Shown here one piece after another: positions 12,041 to 22,608 of a stretch of 64,000 nt of DNA (within the stretch, counting starts at the first letter, position 1; every line of letters starts with the position of its first letter). The DNA comes from Cotesia glomerata (taxonomy: Eukaryota > Arthropoda > Insecta > Hymenoptera > Braconidae). Location of the stretch: positions 23,511,639 to 23,575,638 of the forward strand of contig NC_058158.1 of assembly GCF_020080835.1 (NCBI RefSeq), in the 5' to 3' direction. The notes below the pieces were generated by a model, which did no database searches, was not told the DNA's origin, and worked only from the letters and a program-made list of their open reading frames with translations. A program made the translations under genes and the position numbers.

Positions 12041-12480
12041 TCTACGTTTAGATTCTGATCGAATGAGAATGTTTTAAAAAATTCTAGAATGATCCAGAAA
12101 CGTCTAGAATGATCTGGAAAGTTCTAAAATCTACGTTTAGATTCTGATCAAATGAGAATGTTCTAAAAAATTCTAGAATGATCTGGGAAATTCTAAAATC
12201 TACGTTTAGATTCTGATCGATTGAGAATGTTCTAGAAAATTCTAGAATGATCTGGAAAGTTCTAAATTCTATGTTTAGATTCTCATCAATTGAGAATGTT
12301 CAAAAAATTCTAAAATGATCGGGGAAGTTATAAAATCTACGTTTAGATTCTGATTAAATGAGAATGTTCTAGAAAATTCTAAATTGATCTGGGAAGTTCT
12401 AAAATTTACGTTTAGATTCTGATTGAATGAGAGTGACTTCGAAAATTCTAGAATGATCTAGAATAACTCCGAGTGAAATA
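12041..12480 (+). repeat. 68-69-bp tandem repeat array inside the Helitron
   Basis: The block TCTACGTTTAGATTCTGATC recurs at 12041, 12130, 12199, 12268, 12336 and about 12404, a 68-69-bp period with one longer first unit. Units also contain TTCTAGAATGATC-like palindromic stretches. Confidence 0.8.
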
Positions 12481-12630
12481 GAAGCTTCAAAGTGTATTCT
12501 TATCGGTCGAAAATATGCTGGATTGTTTTCGTAAATTTTAAAACATCTCAAAAAATTTAATAATATCAACAAATAACTGCACTATTAAAAATGACCCAGC
12601 GAAGCGGGTGTTCACGGCTAGTATATTATA

Positions 12631-12897
12631 AGAATAAAAATAATAAGAAATTAATATAATTTTAATAAATAAAATTTTAATGATTGAAAATCTTGACTCA
12701 TAGCATGTTAACTCTTCCAGTTGCTTATCAGCTAGCTACATGTGATTGCTGTGATTGCAGCTGTATCTATTTCTCATTTTCATATTTTTCGATTATAATT
12801 ACTTCAAATGCAGGATAATTCCTCCCTCCCAAAAGTCTTTCAGGTTATATCTGCTATATTTGAATGAATTTAGTAGACTCATTAGTAATGAGTCATT
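12631..12897. other. AT-rich spacer, nothing recognised
   Basis: Between the Helitron 3' end and the 2.7-kb element. No splice-bounded open frame or repeat was seen on either strand. Confidence 0.5.
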
Positions 12898-13811
12898 CCC
12901 AATGAACACATGACTTCAATATGACGTCATTTATAAGTCATAGGAATGTCACAATATTTTACGTAAATATGACGTAAAATTGACCTGTCTTGTAATCCAA
13001 TTATGATGTAAAAATATATGATATATTTTTGACATCATACTGATGTAAGTTTATTACTTCTCTATGATGTAACGGAAATGACTTAGATATTACGTACAAC
13101 TGACATAATATATAAACTACAATATTGCGTAACATTAATGCCATCATTGTATGTCATAACGACGTAAGTTTAACATCATGCGTTTACATCAGTGATAAGT
13201 CACGGCTGTACGTAATCTTGACGTAAGTTTAACATCATGCGTTTACATCAGTGACAAATCACGGTTGTACGTAATCTTGACGTAAGATTAATATCATGTG
13301 TTTACATCAGTGACAAGTCACGGTCTTACGTAATACCGATACCATCTGTGAGTCATTATTTAACATCAATAATTTGTCACAATTGTACATAATACTGACG
13401 TAATTTGAAAGTCATTTTCTAAATCAGTGACAAACGATTATTTTCCATAATATTGATAAAATTTGGGGGATGTATTTTTTTAATATTATCGATTGATCAA
13501 AATTTATCAAATATAAAACTTCTTCAACAAGATGTCTAATTTACAATTAATCGTTAAATATTAGTGAAAATCGGTTTAAAATTTAGTAAGAATCAGGAAG
13601 AGGTAAACAGCTGATTTAAGCTGGTACCTTGCAAATTTAAGTCCGCTCTTAATAACAAAAATTTATAATTTATAATATTAATGAATATATCTAACATATT
13701 AGCAAATAACATACAAAATATTTTTCATTTACGTTTTTAAGAAAAAAACATACAAATTAAATACATGTGGGATATAAACTTTTATATCTTTGCTTGTATG
13801 TTTCCATACAC

Positions 13812-13995
13812 TGCAGAAAAAAAATCTTGACTCAAAGGTAAATTTCTTTGGACTAAGAATATATTAGAGATGACTGAAAATTTCGTGAATGAAGTCAAAA
13901 TTTCTTGACACTAAAACACTTCTTGCTCCAATATAACTTCGGCCTCCGTCAAAATTTTCTTGGTGCAAGAAATACTTTTTTTTCGTTGCATATGT
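13812..13995. mobile_element. CAAG-motif MITE-like fragment
   Basis: It starts CACTGCAGAAAAAAAATC and ends ATACTTTTTTTTCGTTGCA. The interior has CTTGACTCAAAG, CTTGGTGCAAG and similar motifs. The inverted counterpart sits near 40456-40645 in copy 2 of the host element, so it inserted before the two copies separated. Confidence 0.55.
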
Positions 13996-14326
13996 TTCTC
14001 ACTTATATTTTTTCCATGAATTTAGGTACTTTTATCCATTGTAAAAATATTTTCGACCATTCAGTATAAATGATTTGGTGTGAAACTGATAACAAAATAC
14101 CGAGTTCAATTTATGTGGCATGAACTCTAAATTTTTAAACCGTCAAGCGAGTAAACATATAATTTCTTATGATTTTGCGTCAAGAAATTAAATGTCAGTC
14201 ATTTAAATATTGCACTATTACTTGAAAAATAATTTTCTGACATTGGTGCTGCTACTTATGAAACATTGTATTTGAAATAATTCAAACAGTTTCATGATTG
14301 TTATTGACGAGACTAATAGTATTTTA

Positions 14327-14513
14327 CACAGTAAAAAATTTTGCGTCATTGCGTCAAAAACTTTAGTGTTAAAAATTTTGTGTTAAATATTTAACTTTTT
14401 AAGTGTAAATTTAAAATTTATTGTGTTAAAACAACATAAAAAAATGTTAAATATTTAACATAAAAATTTTAACACAAAAATTTTTGACACAATGACGCAA
14501 AATTTTTACTGTG
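14327..14513. mobile_element. 187-bp palindromic MITE (CACAGTAAAAA ends)
   Basis: The ends are TA|CACAGTAAAAAATTTTGCGTC and GACGCAAAATTTTTACTGTG|TA. The interior is an imperfect palindrome with GTTAAATATTTAAC motifs. The same MITE is present at the corresponding place (39941-40126) of the inverted copy. Confidence 0.85.
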
Positions 14514-15160
14514 TACATCAAGTTTCATAATGTTGTTAGTATGTTAAATTAAAAGAAATTAAAATTTCGAAAAAATTGAAATTAAAAATAAAAAGAAATA
14601 TAGAAAAAAATTGTATACTTAAAAGAGTTGAAATTAAAAAAAAAAAATCTAAATTTTGTAAATTGAAATTTTGAAGAAGAAAAATCCAAATGAAAAATAC
14701 TAAATTTTCGGAAAAAATTAAATAAAAAAAAAATTCGAGTCTTGAGAAATCAATAAATATTAAAAAATATTCAAATGACACGGATACATCGTTTACTCTG
14801 AAAAAATTTCACTCTGTGAAAGTTCTCTGTGTCCGCAGAGAGTCTAAAGTTCTCTGTGTCCGCTTTTAGACGAAAATTTTTGAAAGTGTAAGATTCAATC
14901 AATTCTTATGAAAATTTATAAATTGTCTATTCATTACCACAAGTTTCACTAGAGAGCCTTTTATAAGAGTTTTTACAAAGTTTTATAGAACTTTATAAAA
15001 TTTCATGAGTTTAATGAAATTTTATAAAATTGTATAAATTATTAGACTTTAATTTTATACAATTCCAGCTCTTAAAATCCATTTAATCTCAGAAAAATTA
15101 TGAAATAAGCATTTTTCGTCATGTAAGGCTTATCACATAAGTTATTTACTTCGTGACATG

Positions 15161-15232
15161 AACCGTTACTTGGACAAGTGAGCAGCGTTCCAGACTTCGA
15201 TACGTGAGGACCCAAGTTCGAGCCCAGCATAT
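15161..15232 (+). ncRNA. tRNA-like Pol III promoter segment in the TGACGTCA element
   Basis: An A-box-like TGGACAAGTGAG (15171-15182) is followed about 45 nt later by a B box, AGTTCGAGCCC. Six T at 15240-15245 could terminate Pol III. It does not fold into an intact tRNA by eye, so I call it tRNA-derived, not a tRNA gene. Confidence 0.55.
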
Positions 15233-15637
15233 TTCAGGATTTTTTCATCAAGTATCAACATATAACTAGTGTTTCAAACTTTGTAATAAGTCCACAACAC
15301 TATAATTAATTTCAAAATTGCCATCTTTTTATTTTTGAGAAATTTTTTTTTAATATTTTTCTGAGGTACAATTCTTACATCACTTACATCACTTTTACGT
15401 CATAATGACATCATTATCATGATATAGACATCACAGGTATGTCATATTGACGTCATAAATGTCATTGAGACATAATACTGACGTCATGACTACGTCATAT
15501 TTTTACGTCAGAATCTTACGTCAAGAAGTGTGAAATAATGAGTCATATATGACTCATTCGTGACTTGTATCTTACGTAAATCCTGACATAGCCCAATGTC
15601 ATTTTGACGTCACATTGACGTAAACGTGTTTACTGGG

Positions 15638-16600
15638 TTACCATTACAATATATAATTATGTATGGTAGACACAAGGTTTTTATCATCGAAAAGATAATC
15701 ATTAGAAAAATAAGTATAATAGATATGTTGCTTTTATTTAATTTTCCTTAAATTTATTTGTAAGAAAAATATAAAAGTAAATGTTTTTTTAAAGTATTAT
15801 TTCTTATTATTATTATTATTTTTGTTATTTTTGAGTAATTAATTCAAAATACTCCATTACATCAATTTTTTTCTTACATAAGTGTTCTTATAAAAATTGA
15901 GAAATAAATAAAAATTTATAATAACTTGTGACATATAAATATAAGCAAGTGGTTTTCGAGTTGGCTCACAAGATGGTAGTAACGCCTGTGAGGTGTGAAT
16001 AGCCATAATCGAAAATTGTGTCTATAAGTGAAGTAAGATAAAAAAAAATTTTTGATTAAAATTCATGAATAAATTATCAAAAATGATTTGGGTGACAGCA
16101 TTACACGTTTATGCGTTACCGCTTGAAATTTGTTTAATCCTATAAAATTTTAATTTCTATTGTAATGAAGTTGTATTTCTTATATGTAATAAGTAATCTA
16201 TCTATATCATGTAACGTAAAATATACCGTTCTCGCTTTAATATCAATTATATTGCAAAAAAAAATTTTTTTTGCGAAAAAATTTTTCTACCTAATAAAAA
16301 ATTATGATTCGGAAGTTAAAGAGTTATGGTATTGATAAGGGAACTAGAGCACAACAGCTTTTTAATGAAAAAAATTTGGTAGTTAAAAAAATTTACCATC
16401 AGTAAGTTCCTATGAATTTGATGTATATATATTCTGATGTATTTACCCAGTTTTAGAATGATACATGATATTAAAGTAAAATGATATCTTCCTCAAATTT
16501 GATTGAACGGATAAAAATAGCTTTTATAATTAGGTCTAAGCCTTATGAAAGAATCACAACATATGAAAGATCGAGTGATAAAATATGATTATGAAAGCAA
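15638..16600. other. AT-rich spacer
   Basis: No element ends or convincing exons were seen. This is where the missing last exon of the minus-strand ELOVL gene would be expected if it is close by. Only a weak candidate just right of it was found (see the findings). Confidence 0.4.
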
Positions 16601-16754
16601 AATCGTTCTGTTAGAATATTGGGCTCATTAAAGGGGTAGAAAATCAAAGGAGTTATCTTTTTTTTTTCGACCAGCATGATAAAATGATGAATATGTAAAA
16701 TTCATCGAAATTATTCTTAAGAGTTTTGACTGAAAACGTTTATCTCATATCATA

Positions 16755-16932
16755 CATTGAAAAAAAATTAACTGGATTCAAGAGAGAAATTCTTAAACCA
16801 AGAAAGTCATTTTGAAGAGTTTCATCATCTTAACTAGAAAAATTCTTAAACTAAGAAATTTTTCATGGTTCAAGTAAATTTTACTAAATTCAAGAATTTT
16901 TCTCTTGATTCAAATTAATTTTTTTTCAGTGT
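16755..16932. mobile_element. 178-bp CAAG-motif MITE-like element
   Basis: It starts TA|CATTGAAAAAAAATTAACTG and ends CAAATTAATTTTTTTTCAGTG. The interior repeats AAGAAATT and TTCAAGA-type motifs. TA is clear on the left only. It is downstream of, and apparently in the same transcription unit as, the ELOVL exon at 17025-17164. Confidence 0.6.
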
Positions 16933-17024
16933 CTGCGAGAAAATACGGGATTTAATATAATGATTAACTATGAAGAAAATTCGACTTAATGCGTAGTCAC
17001 CCAATTTTAAGTATAGAAAATTAC

Positions 17025-17164
17025 CATCTGTAAAATTGTTAGCCAAGGCTTCCAGGGTGCAAGCTTTTTTTGCAATTTTGGCCCCAAACTCGCCAGAAGA
17101 TAATAGGTATACATAATGACATGAATAATGCAGTTCGGCATCATAATGAAAGTCCACATGCCAC
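17025..17164 (-). CDS. ELOVL fifth coding exon
   Basis: A 66-bp intron (17165-17230) precedes it. The junction restores Pro-Gly-Gly-Met-Trp. It encodes CIIHVIMYTYYLLASLGPK and ends KPWLTILQM at donor ATG|GTAATT. Confidence 0.92.
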
Positions 17165-17615
17165 CTTTAAAATAATTTTTATTCAGCAATTATCATTTAC
17201 TATTGTTTTTTTTTTTTTTTTTATACGTACCAGGAGCATATTTACAAGCTATCCACGCAAGGCACACAGTTGTAGCATGATGATAAATGTGTAAGCAAGA
17301 CGATTGATTATGTTTTTTCCGTAATGTAAAAATGACTGTATCACCTAATTCACATATTTTCAGAATCATCAGCCACCAAACCCATCTTGCCATCTAAATT
17401 AAGCAAAAATCGTTTATTTATATCAAAATGTGAAATTTTTTCGGTTGAGGAGCCATAATAATAAATTGTAAGAAAATACTGACACTTATTGATTCCGGGT
17501 CATAGGAAAAATCAACAGGTTCACAACGCCACGATAGTTTTGTCGTAAATCCCGATGTAAGTAGCTAATTGCAATCAAAATTTCTTTATTAATTCATGAA
17601 AATAATTTTTACACA

Positions 17616-17646
<31 letters not shown>

Positions 17647-20600
17647 TTACCCCCAAAAATATTGAACCACTAGAAAATGCAATGCAAATATTGTAAAAAA
17701 TCATAACTGTGTGTAAAGAGAAAGGTTGTCTATTCTTCATGTATAATGGTCCGATTACAATAACAAATATTAAATATCCTATTACTATTATCAAGATCGG
17801 GAATGGAGAGGACATCAATGGCCAATTCGATACTCTTGAATCTATGAAATATAATTAATTACTTCAATATTACTTCATTACATAGTCTCGAGTCGAAAAA
17901 ATGAACTTACTTAGTATATGAATCAACTAGCAGTTACCCGCCCGCTCCGCTGGGCACTTCATAGAATTGTATTTTTAGAGATCTAGACTTGAAATTTAAT
18001 GGGAGTATTGTTGAGTATTAGCTATATTTTGGAAATTACGATTTTTTATTGTTAACACCTACCCCCGCGATCCTTATTGGAGGTAATTTGTTGTAAAGTC
18101 CGTTCTTAAATAATTTCTATATTATATATAGAAGACTCTTACTAAATTTGGAGTCTGTAGGAGCTATAGCTTGGAAAATAAAAATTTTATTTGTTAACAC
18201 CCACCCCCACAAACCCCTGTGAGGTAAGCCATCGTAAAATTCGTTCGTATATTATTTCTACACCTCTTACAAAAAATTCTTACCCAATTTGGAGTCTATC
18301 GGAGAAGTAGTTTACAAATGGAAATTTTTTATTGTTAACGCCCCCGCAATTCTCTTTGAGGTAGAATATCGTAGAATTCGGTCATAAATTATTTTTACAT
18401 CACTTACAGAAAGTTCCTACAAAATTTGGAGTCTGTAGGGGCTATAGCTTTAAAATTCAAAATTTTCATTGTTTATACCCACCCCCGCAACCCTCTGTGG
18501 GGTGAGATATCGTAAAATTCGTTTATAGATTATTTCTATATCTCTTATAGAAGATTCCTACCATATTTGGAGTCGATAGAAGCTATAGTTTAAGAACGGG
18601 AATTTTTCATTGTTAACGCCGCCGCAATCTCTACTGGGGTTGGAATTTGATTAAATCCATTCTTAGCTGAATTTATTGAAATCCTCATTTACATCACTTC
18701 TACATCACACATAGAACTCCCACTGAATTTGGAGTCTGTAGGAGCTATAGCTCGGAAATTAAAAATTTTAATTGTTAACACCCACCCCCGCAATCCATAT
18801 TTGGAGTAGGTTGTCATAAAATCCACTCTTAGATCATTTCTGGATTACATATAAATGATTCCTATCAAATTTGGAACCTATAATAGCTATAGTTTAGAAA
18901 TTTTTAATTTTCATTGTTAACACCCACCCCCGCAATCCTTATTGGGGGTGAGTTATCATAAAATCCGCTCATAGATAATTGCTACATCACATATAAGAGA
19001 TTCCAACCAAATTTGGAGCGTGTAGGAGCTATAGTTTAACAACGGGAATTTTTCGATGTTGACGCTCCCGCAACACCCCTTGTGGGTGGAATTTCGTAAA
19101 ATCCGTTCTTAGCTGACCTCTACTCGGCGAAAGAAATATTTTTATCAAATTTTAAGTTTCTACTCCTTATGGTTCCAGAGATATCGTGATGAGTCAATAT
19201 ATCGGTGGAAATCTCATAAATATATATAGATTAGGAGTCTGTAGGAGCTATAGCTCGAAAATTTTAAATTTTCATTGTTAACGCCCACCCCCGCAATCGA
19301 TATTGGGAGTAGATTGTCATAAAATCCGCTCTTAGATCATTTCTACCTCGCATATAGCAAATAATTATCAAATTTGGTGCCTTTAGGAGCTACAGCTCGG
19401 AAATTTAAAATTTTAATTGTTAACACCCACCCCCGCAACCCCCTGTGGGGAGGGATATCGTGAAATTCGTTCATAAATTATTTTTACATCACTCACAGAA
19501 AATTCATACAAAATTAGGAGTCTGTTGGAGCTATAGCTAGGAAATTTTTAATTTTCATTGTTAACGTCCACCCCCGCAATTCATATAGGGAGTAAATTGT
19601 CAGAAAATCCGCTCTTAGATCATTTCTACTTCACATTTAGGAGATTCCTACCAAATTTGGAGTCGATAGGAGCTATAGGTCAAAAAACGGAATTTTCCAT
19701 TGTTAACGCCCCCGCGACCGGGGGGTTGTAGGTGAAATTTTGTAAAATCCGTTCTTAGCTGACCTCTAATTGGCGAAAGGAATATTCCTACCAAATTTCA
19801 AGTCTCTACGCCTTATGGTTCCGGAGATATCATGATGAGTCAATATATAGGTGGAAATCTCTTATATATATATATATATATATATATAAAAACAAATGAC
19901 TATAGTTATCTCTATAGCAACCAGAAATAAAAAAAAATTTTTAAAAACAATTGACAATCATGCAATATTTACATTTTTTTACCAACAAAACCGTTGGTAT
20001 GGACAACTCATGTCGCAACCGTAATGATGGAAAAACCGTTTTTGTAACAGATATTATGGAGGTTAGAATCAATGCATAGGAGTGTATAGGTGGATGTATA
20101 TGATATTGTGGGTGAGTGCATGGATGGATGCGTAGGAGTGCATGGATGGATGCGTGAGAGTGCATGGATGGATGCGTGGGTGGATGCGTAGGAGTGCATG
20201 GATGGATGCGTGAGAGTGCGTGGGTGGATGTGTGGAAGTGCGTGGGTGGATGCGTGGGAGTGCGTGGGTGGATGTGTGGGAGTGGGGGGGGGGTGGATGC
20301 GAGGGATGGTGTGGATGGAGAAGCATTGAAAGCGTAGAGTTGATGTTATACATTTTTCCGACTTCTTTATAAGCTAGAAAAAAAAAAGAATGACGAAAAA
20401 ACGATCGTCTTTTGTTTTATTGACGGAAACAAAAAACAAATGACTACACACATAAATTAATAAAAAAATGGGAATTTTCTATTGTTAACTGCCCCGCAAG
20501 ACCCCTTGTTGGTGGAATTTCGTAAAATCCGTTCTTAGCTGACCTCAACTCGGCAAAAGGAATGTTCCTACCAAATTTCAAGTCAATCGACCTAATAGTT

Positions 20601-20806
20601 TCTGAGATTTCGTAATGAGTGAGTTCAAAAATGGGATCTCCTATATATATATATATATATATAGATTATTTTACATATAAAGTAAGTTCATGTAAGTTCA
20701 CTTTATCGATTTGGGGCGTATTAAAGATTATTTGATAAAATTAATTATGATTTAACTTACCAGAAATTTCTTCGATAAGGAAGCGATATATTTCCAAAAA
20801 CTGCAT
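17025..20806 (-). CDS. ELOVL-type very-long-chain fatty acid elongase (3' exon not found)
   Basis: Five minus-strand coding exons join in frame: 20806-20761, 17841-17651, 17564-17484, 17393-17231 and 17164-17025. They give 207 residues of an ELO-family protein. Family marks in order are WPLMSSPFPIL, GYLIF, the YMKNRQPF-type loop, WRCEPVDFS, KICELGDTVIFTLRKK, the catalytic histidine box HIYHH (17277-17291), and MYTYYLLASLGPK. ELO proteins are multi-pass ER membrane 3-ketoacyl-CoA synthases that condense malonyl-CoA with a fatty acyl-CoA; in insects they feed cuticular hydrocarbons, pheromones and membrane lipids. Splice junctions keep phase. The ELO family is usually 260-350 residues, so roughly 60-110 C-terminal residues are missing. 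The gene may be intact with a distant exon, or 3'-broken by repeats. Confidence 0.93.
17231..17393 (-). CDS. ELOVL fourth coding exon, histidine box
   Basis: It begins right after the acceptor AATTTAG. It encodes ELGDTVIFTLRKK and the HxxHH box (HIYHH), then stops at donor CCTG|GTACGT. The in-frame ATG at its start is internal. Confidence 0.93.
17484..17564 (-). CDS. ELOVL third coding exon (81 nt)
   Basis: The acceptor GCAATTAG ends at 17565 and the frame is in phase 0. It encodes LLTSGFTTKLSWRCEPVDFS followed by YDPESIS. The donor (AGT|GTCAGT) is weak but is the one that keeps phase with the next exon and the family's exact spacing to KxxExxDT. Confidence 0.85.
17651..17841 (-). CDS. ELOVL second coding exon
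   Basis: The acceptor TTTCATAG and donor GGG|GTAATT bound 191 nt. It encodes WPLMSSPFPILIIVIGYLI, a first membrane segment, then the GPLYMKNRQPFSL loop and a second hydrophobic segment starting VMIFYNICIAF. Confidence 0.92.
17940..19860. repeat. About 12-unit, about 140-165-bp tandem repeat array
   Basis: The block TTGTTAACACCCACCCCCGC recurs, with changes, at about 18050, 18191, 18337, 18470, 18608, 18771, 18913, 19056, 19275, 19418, 19557 and 19698, and once more at 20483 beyond the minisatellite. Most units also carry TTTGGAGTCTGTAGGAGC and GCTATAG. It belongs to the Helitron body. Confidence 0.85.
20075..20305. repeat. GGATGGATGCGTG minisatellite
   Basis: GT- and GA-rich near-repeats of GTGCATGGATGGATGCGT. 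Both-strand translations into histidine/proline- or serine-rich strings are artefacts of the repeat. It interrupts the 145-bp unit array. Confidence 0.85.
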
Positions 20807-20809
20807 ATC
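20761..20809 (-). CDS. ELOVL first coding exon
   Basis: The acceptor TTTTTTTTAG ends at 20810. The first ATG in the exon is 20806-20804 and encodes MQFLEIYRFLIEEIS plus one base. The donor is CTG|GTAAGT. The leftover G joins AT of the next exon to give Asp, producing the family-typical DSRVSNWPLM start. An upstream non-coding exon must exist because this exon has its own acceptor. Confidence 0.85.
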
Positions 20810-20814
20810 CTAAA

Positions 20815-21345
20815 AAAAATAAGTAATTGACAGTACCTGAGATATTGTGAAAATAAATATGATTGAGACGGATAATATAAAAAATAAAAAATAAAGCAGC
20901 AAAAACAGATCTCGAACGAATTTGTCGATTTCATGTGTTCTCATGTAAAAATTTACTGAGACTATTTGTGCTAAAGTTTTGTGAAAAATAGTCAGGTCAA
21001 TTTCAAAAATTCTATAGATTGAAAAAGTCTATGATTGTATGTATTATAGACATTAAAGACAAATTTGGGAACTGGGGAAATAAAGGATAAAGGGGGGAGG
21101 AGGGACCTTACTCAGTAGGAATTTTTCGGTAACCGAAAAAATAATTCAGACAGCCCAGACCGGGATACTATATATTATATTTATAAACTTTATGAGGAGT
21201 ACATTTATAAATAAATAAAATTCCAGGATCCATCACCACTATCCTAGAACCAACGGACGTCTGTTTAAGAACTCTTAAATTTATTAAAGTTATTAATGCA
21301 ACTCAGTTAATTTAATGTATCGTTAATTTATCAATATTCTCACCT
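20815..21345. other. ELOVL 5' side, no exon recognised
   Basis: AT-rich. It should hold the first non-coding ELOVL exon or promoter, but no core promoter motif stands out. There is a short palindrome TTTTTCGGTAACCGAAAAA near 21124. Confidence 0.4.
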
Positions 21346-21349
21346 CTAC

Positions 21350-21495
21350 GCGGAAAAAAATTTACTGTTGCTGCAACAGGAGGCAGCCATGTTGCAGCAA
21401 CAGGATTTTCCTGCAGCTGCAAAAAATCGGTCATGTTGCAGCAACGTGATAAAATCCTGTTGTAGCAACAGGATTACTACTGTTGTTGCAAGTTA
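21350..21495. mobile_element. Palindrome-array fragment (TGTTGCAGCAACA motif)
   Basis: It starts TACGCGGAAAAAAATTTACTG and then spells CTGTTGCTGCAACAG/TGTTGCAGCAACA at least five times. No matching right end was found. A related short piece starting TACGCGGAAAAAAATAGCTG is at 36381-36459. Confidence 0.5.
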
Positions 21496-21499
21496 AGAG

Positions 21500-21929
21500 T
21501 AAAATATAGTTGGATCATTCCGTGCCAAATCGACCAATAGTTGGAATCGACCTCTTTCAATTTGGATAAATTTTGGTCAGAAGTTTTCTTTTATCATATA
21601 ACGAACTTTTGCCAAAGGAAAAAAAATAAAAAATTTTTTTCACAAGATATGCAAATTTAAAATTTTGCGATTTTTCCAGTTTTTCAATTTTGTTTTTGTA
21701 ATATCTTGAATGCTATTATAGATACAGGAATGGCCTTTTGTTTGTTTGAAAGGGGATACTTGGGGCTATTGAACAAAAATATTTTTGAAAAAAATTTTGA
21801 AAAATTTTTGAAAATTGTTAAAAATAAAGATCGACATTAAAATTTGGGCTCAATTTTTGTGTATAATACCTTGTATACCAAGTATACTGATCTTAAAAGA
21901 TCCTGAGATTTTTAGAACTGTGTTTTTTT
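21500..21929. repeat. Unassigned AT-rich repeat-like stretch
   Basis: Contains CATTCCGTGCCAAATCGACC followed by long T/A-rich text. No coding frame. I suspect a dispersed repeat but see no second copy in this window. Confidence 0.3.
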
Positions 21930-22099
21930 AACTTCCCGCTAAGAAAAATTGAAAATATTTTTTAATTCGGGAAGTTATTGGTTTTACCCCGTTTTTCGAA
22001 AATCAAGTTTTTAACGGATGTTGACGTTTTGAGGTCCTAGGAAGCTTCCCTGATGGTTTTTACGGTGGTGTCCGTGCGGCTGTATGTATGTATGTATGT

Positions 22100-22171
<72 letters not shown>

Positions 22172-22401
22172 AAACCGCTTATAACTTTGAAACGGCTTGA
22201 CCGATCGGAACCAACTTAGTGGCGATCCAAAGAGTATCAAAGCCATTACATTTCCTAAAAATTTGAACCAATTCCATTTGCTAGATTTTGAGAAATCTCA
22301 AAACCAAAATTTTTGAAAAATTGTTTTTTTGGAATAACTTTTAAACGGCTTTACCGATCGATTCCAAAAACTAATCGGCTCTTAACTTTGCAAAACCACG
22401 T
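21930..22401 (+). repeat. MSR copy with TATG/TG microsatellite, 3' truncated
   Basis: It begins AACTTCCCGCTAAG, then a GGGAAGTTATTGG block, a (TATG)n/(TG)n run at 22081-22169, then AAACCGCTTATAAC and the right-half text. It breaks off at CCACGTC, where a half mariner-like MITE follows. Confidence 0.8.
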
Positions 22402-22543
22402 CTCTCTAACAAATAAAGAGACGTTATTTTTAATTAATAATTAATTATCTATACGGTTAATTGAAAAATGGCTAAGGACTTTTCGTCTCAGAATTATTTT
22501 TTTCATCAGATGCTTCAATGGCGTCCGTGACTTTTGGGCCATC

Positions 22544-22604
<61 letters not shown>
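22401..22604. mobile_element. Half copy of the mariner-like MITE plus (TA)n
   Basis: 22401-22546 match the right arm of the MITE at 11235-11685 (shared GGCTAAGGACTTTTCGTCTC and TCCTG|TA end). A TA run follows to 22604. The left arm is missing. Confidence 0.75.

Positions 22605-22605
<1 letters not shown>

Positions 22606-22608
<3 letters not shown>

Larger units (their letters stand above)
9266..12621 (+). mobile_element. Probable Helitron-like element, interrupted twice
   Basis: The 3' end is clear: a hairpin (ACCCAGC-GAA-GCGGGT, 12594-12609) is followed about nine bases later by CTAG|T at 12618-12622, the classic Helitron terminus. The 5' end is less sure. A|TC at 9266 is followed by TTTATATATA, and the TA run resumes at 11171-11234 and 11686-11703, because two TA-specific elements (9290-11170 and 11235-11685) appear to have landed in it. 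The body is 11704-12621 and includes 68-69-bp tandem repeats. The hairpin resembles that of the minus-strand element at 17927-20665. No Rep/helicase is visible. Confidence 0.6.
12898..15637 (+). mobile_element. 2.7-kb TGACGTCA-array element, copy 1
   Basis: The ends are CCCAATGAACACATGAC and its counterpart GTAAACACGTTTACTGGG. About 550 bp at the left and 290 bp at the right are dense arrays of TGACGTCA/TTACGTCA-like motifs in both orientations. The middle holds a CAAG-motif fragment (13812-13995), a 187-bp MITE (14327-14513) and a tRNA-like segment (15161-15232) followed by six T. A nearly identical copy lies inverted at 38853-41555. There is no transposase. The flanks here are TT rather than TA, probably after mutation, since the other copy has clean TA on both sides. 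Confidence 0.8.
17927..20665 (-). mobile_element. Helitron-like element in ELOVL intron
   Basis: Read on the minus strand it starts A|TCTATATATATATATA (20666-20645) and ends with a hairpin (GCCCAGC-GGA-GCGGGC, about 17936-17951), then CTAG|T at 17930-17927. TC start, 3' hairpin, CTAG end and insertion between A and T are the Helitron signature. The body is a degenerate tandem array of about 145-bp units plus a minisatellite. No Rep/helicase is present, so it is non-autonomous. It sits in intron 17842-20760 of the ELOVL gene. Confidence 0.8.

Noticed and set aside
14536..14781. Phe/Leu-rich minus ORF
   Set aside because: AT-rich element text; its counterpart in the inverted copy is not open.
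15161..15232. Functional tRNA genes (also 33826, 52537)
   Set aside because: A and B boxes fit but acceptor stems do not pair, and each lies in a mobile element.
17940..19860. CRISPR-like array
   Set aside because: Units of about 145 bp with no short conserved repeat/unique spacer pattern, in an animal Helitron.
19941..20353. His/Pro/Ser-rich minus-strand ORFs
   Set aside because: They follow the GGATGGATGCGTG minisatellite in overlapping frames.
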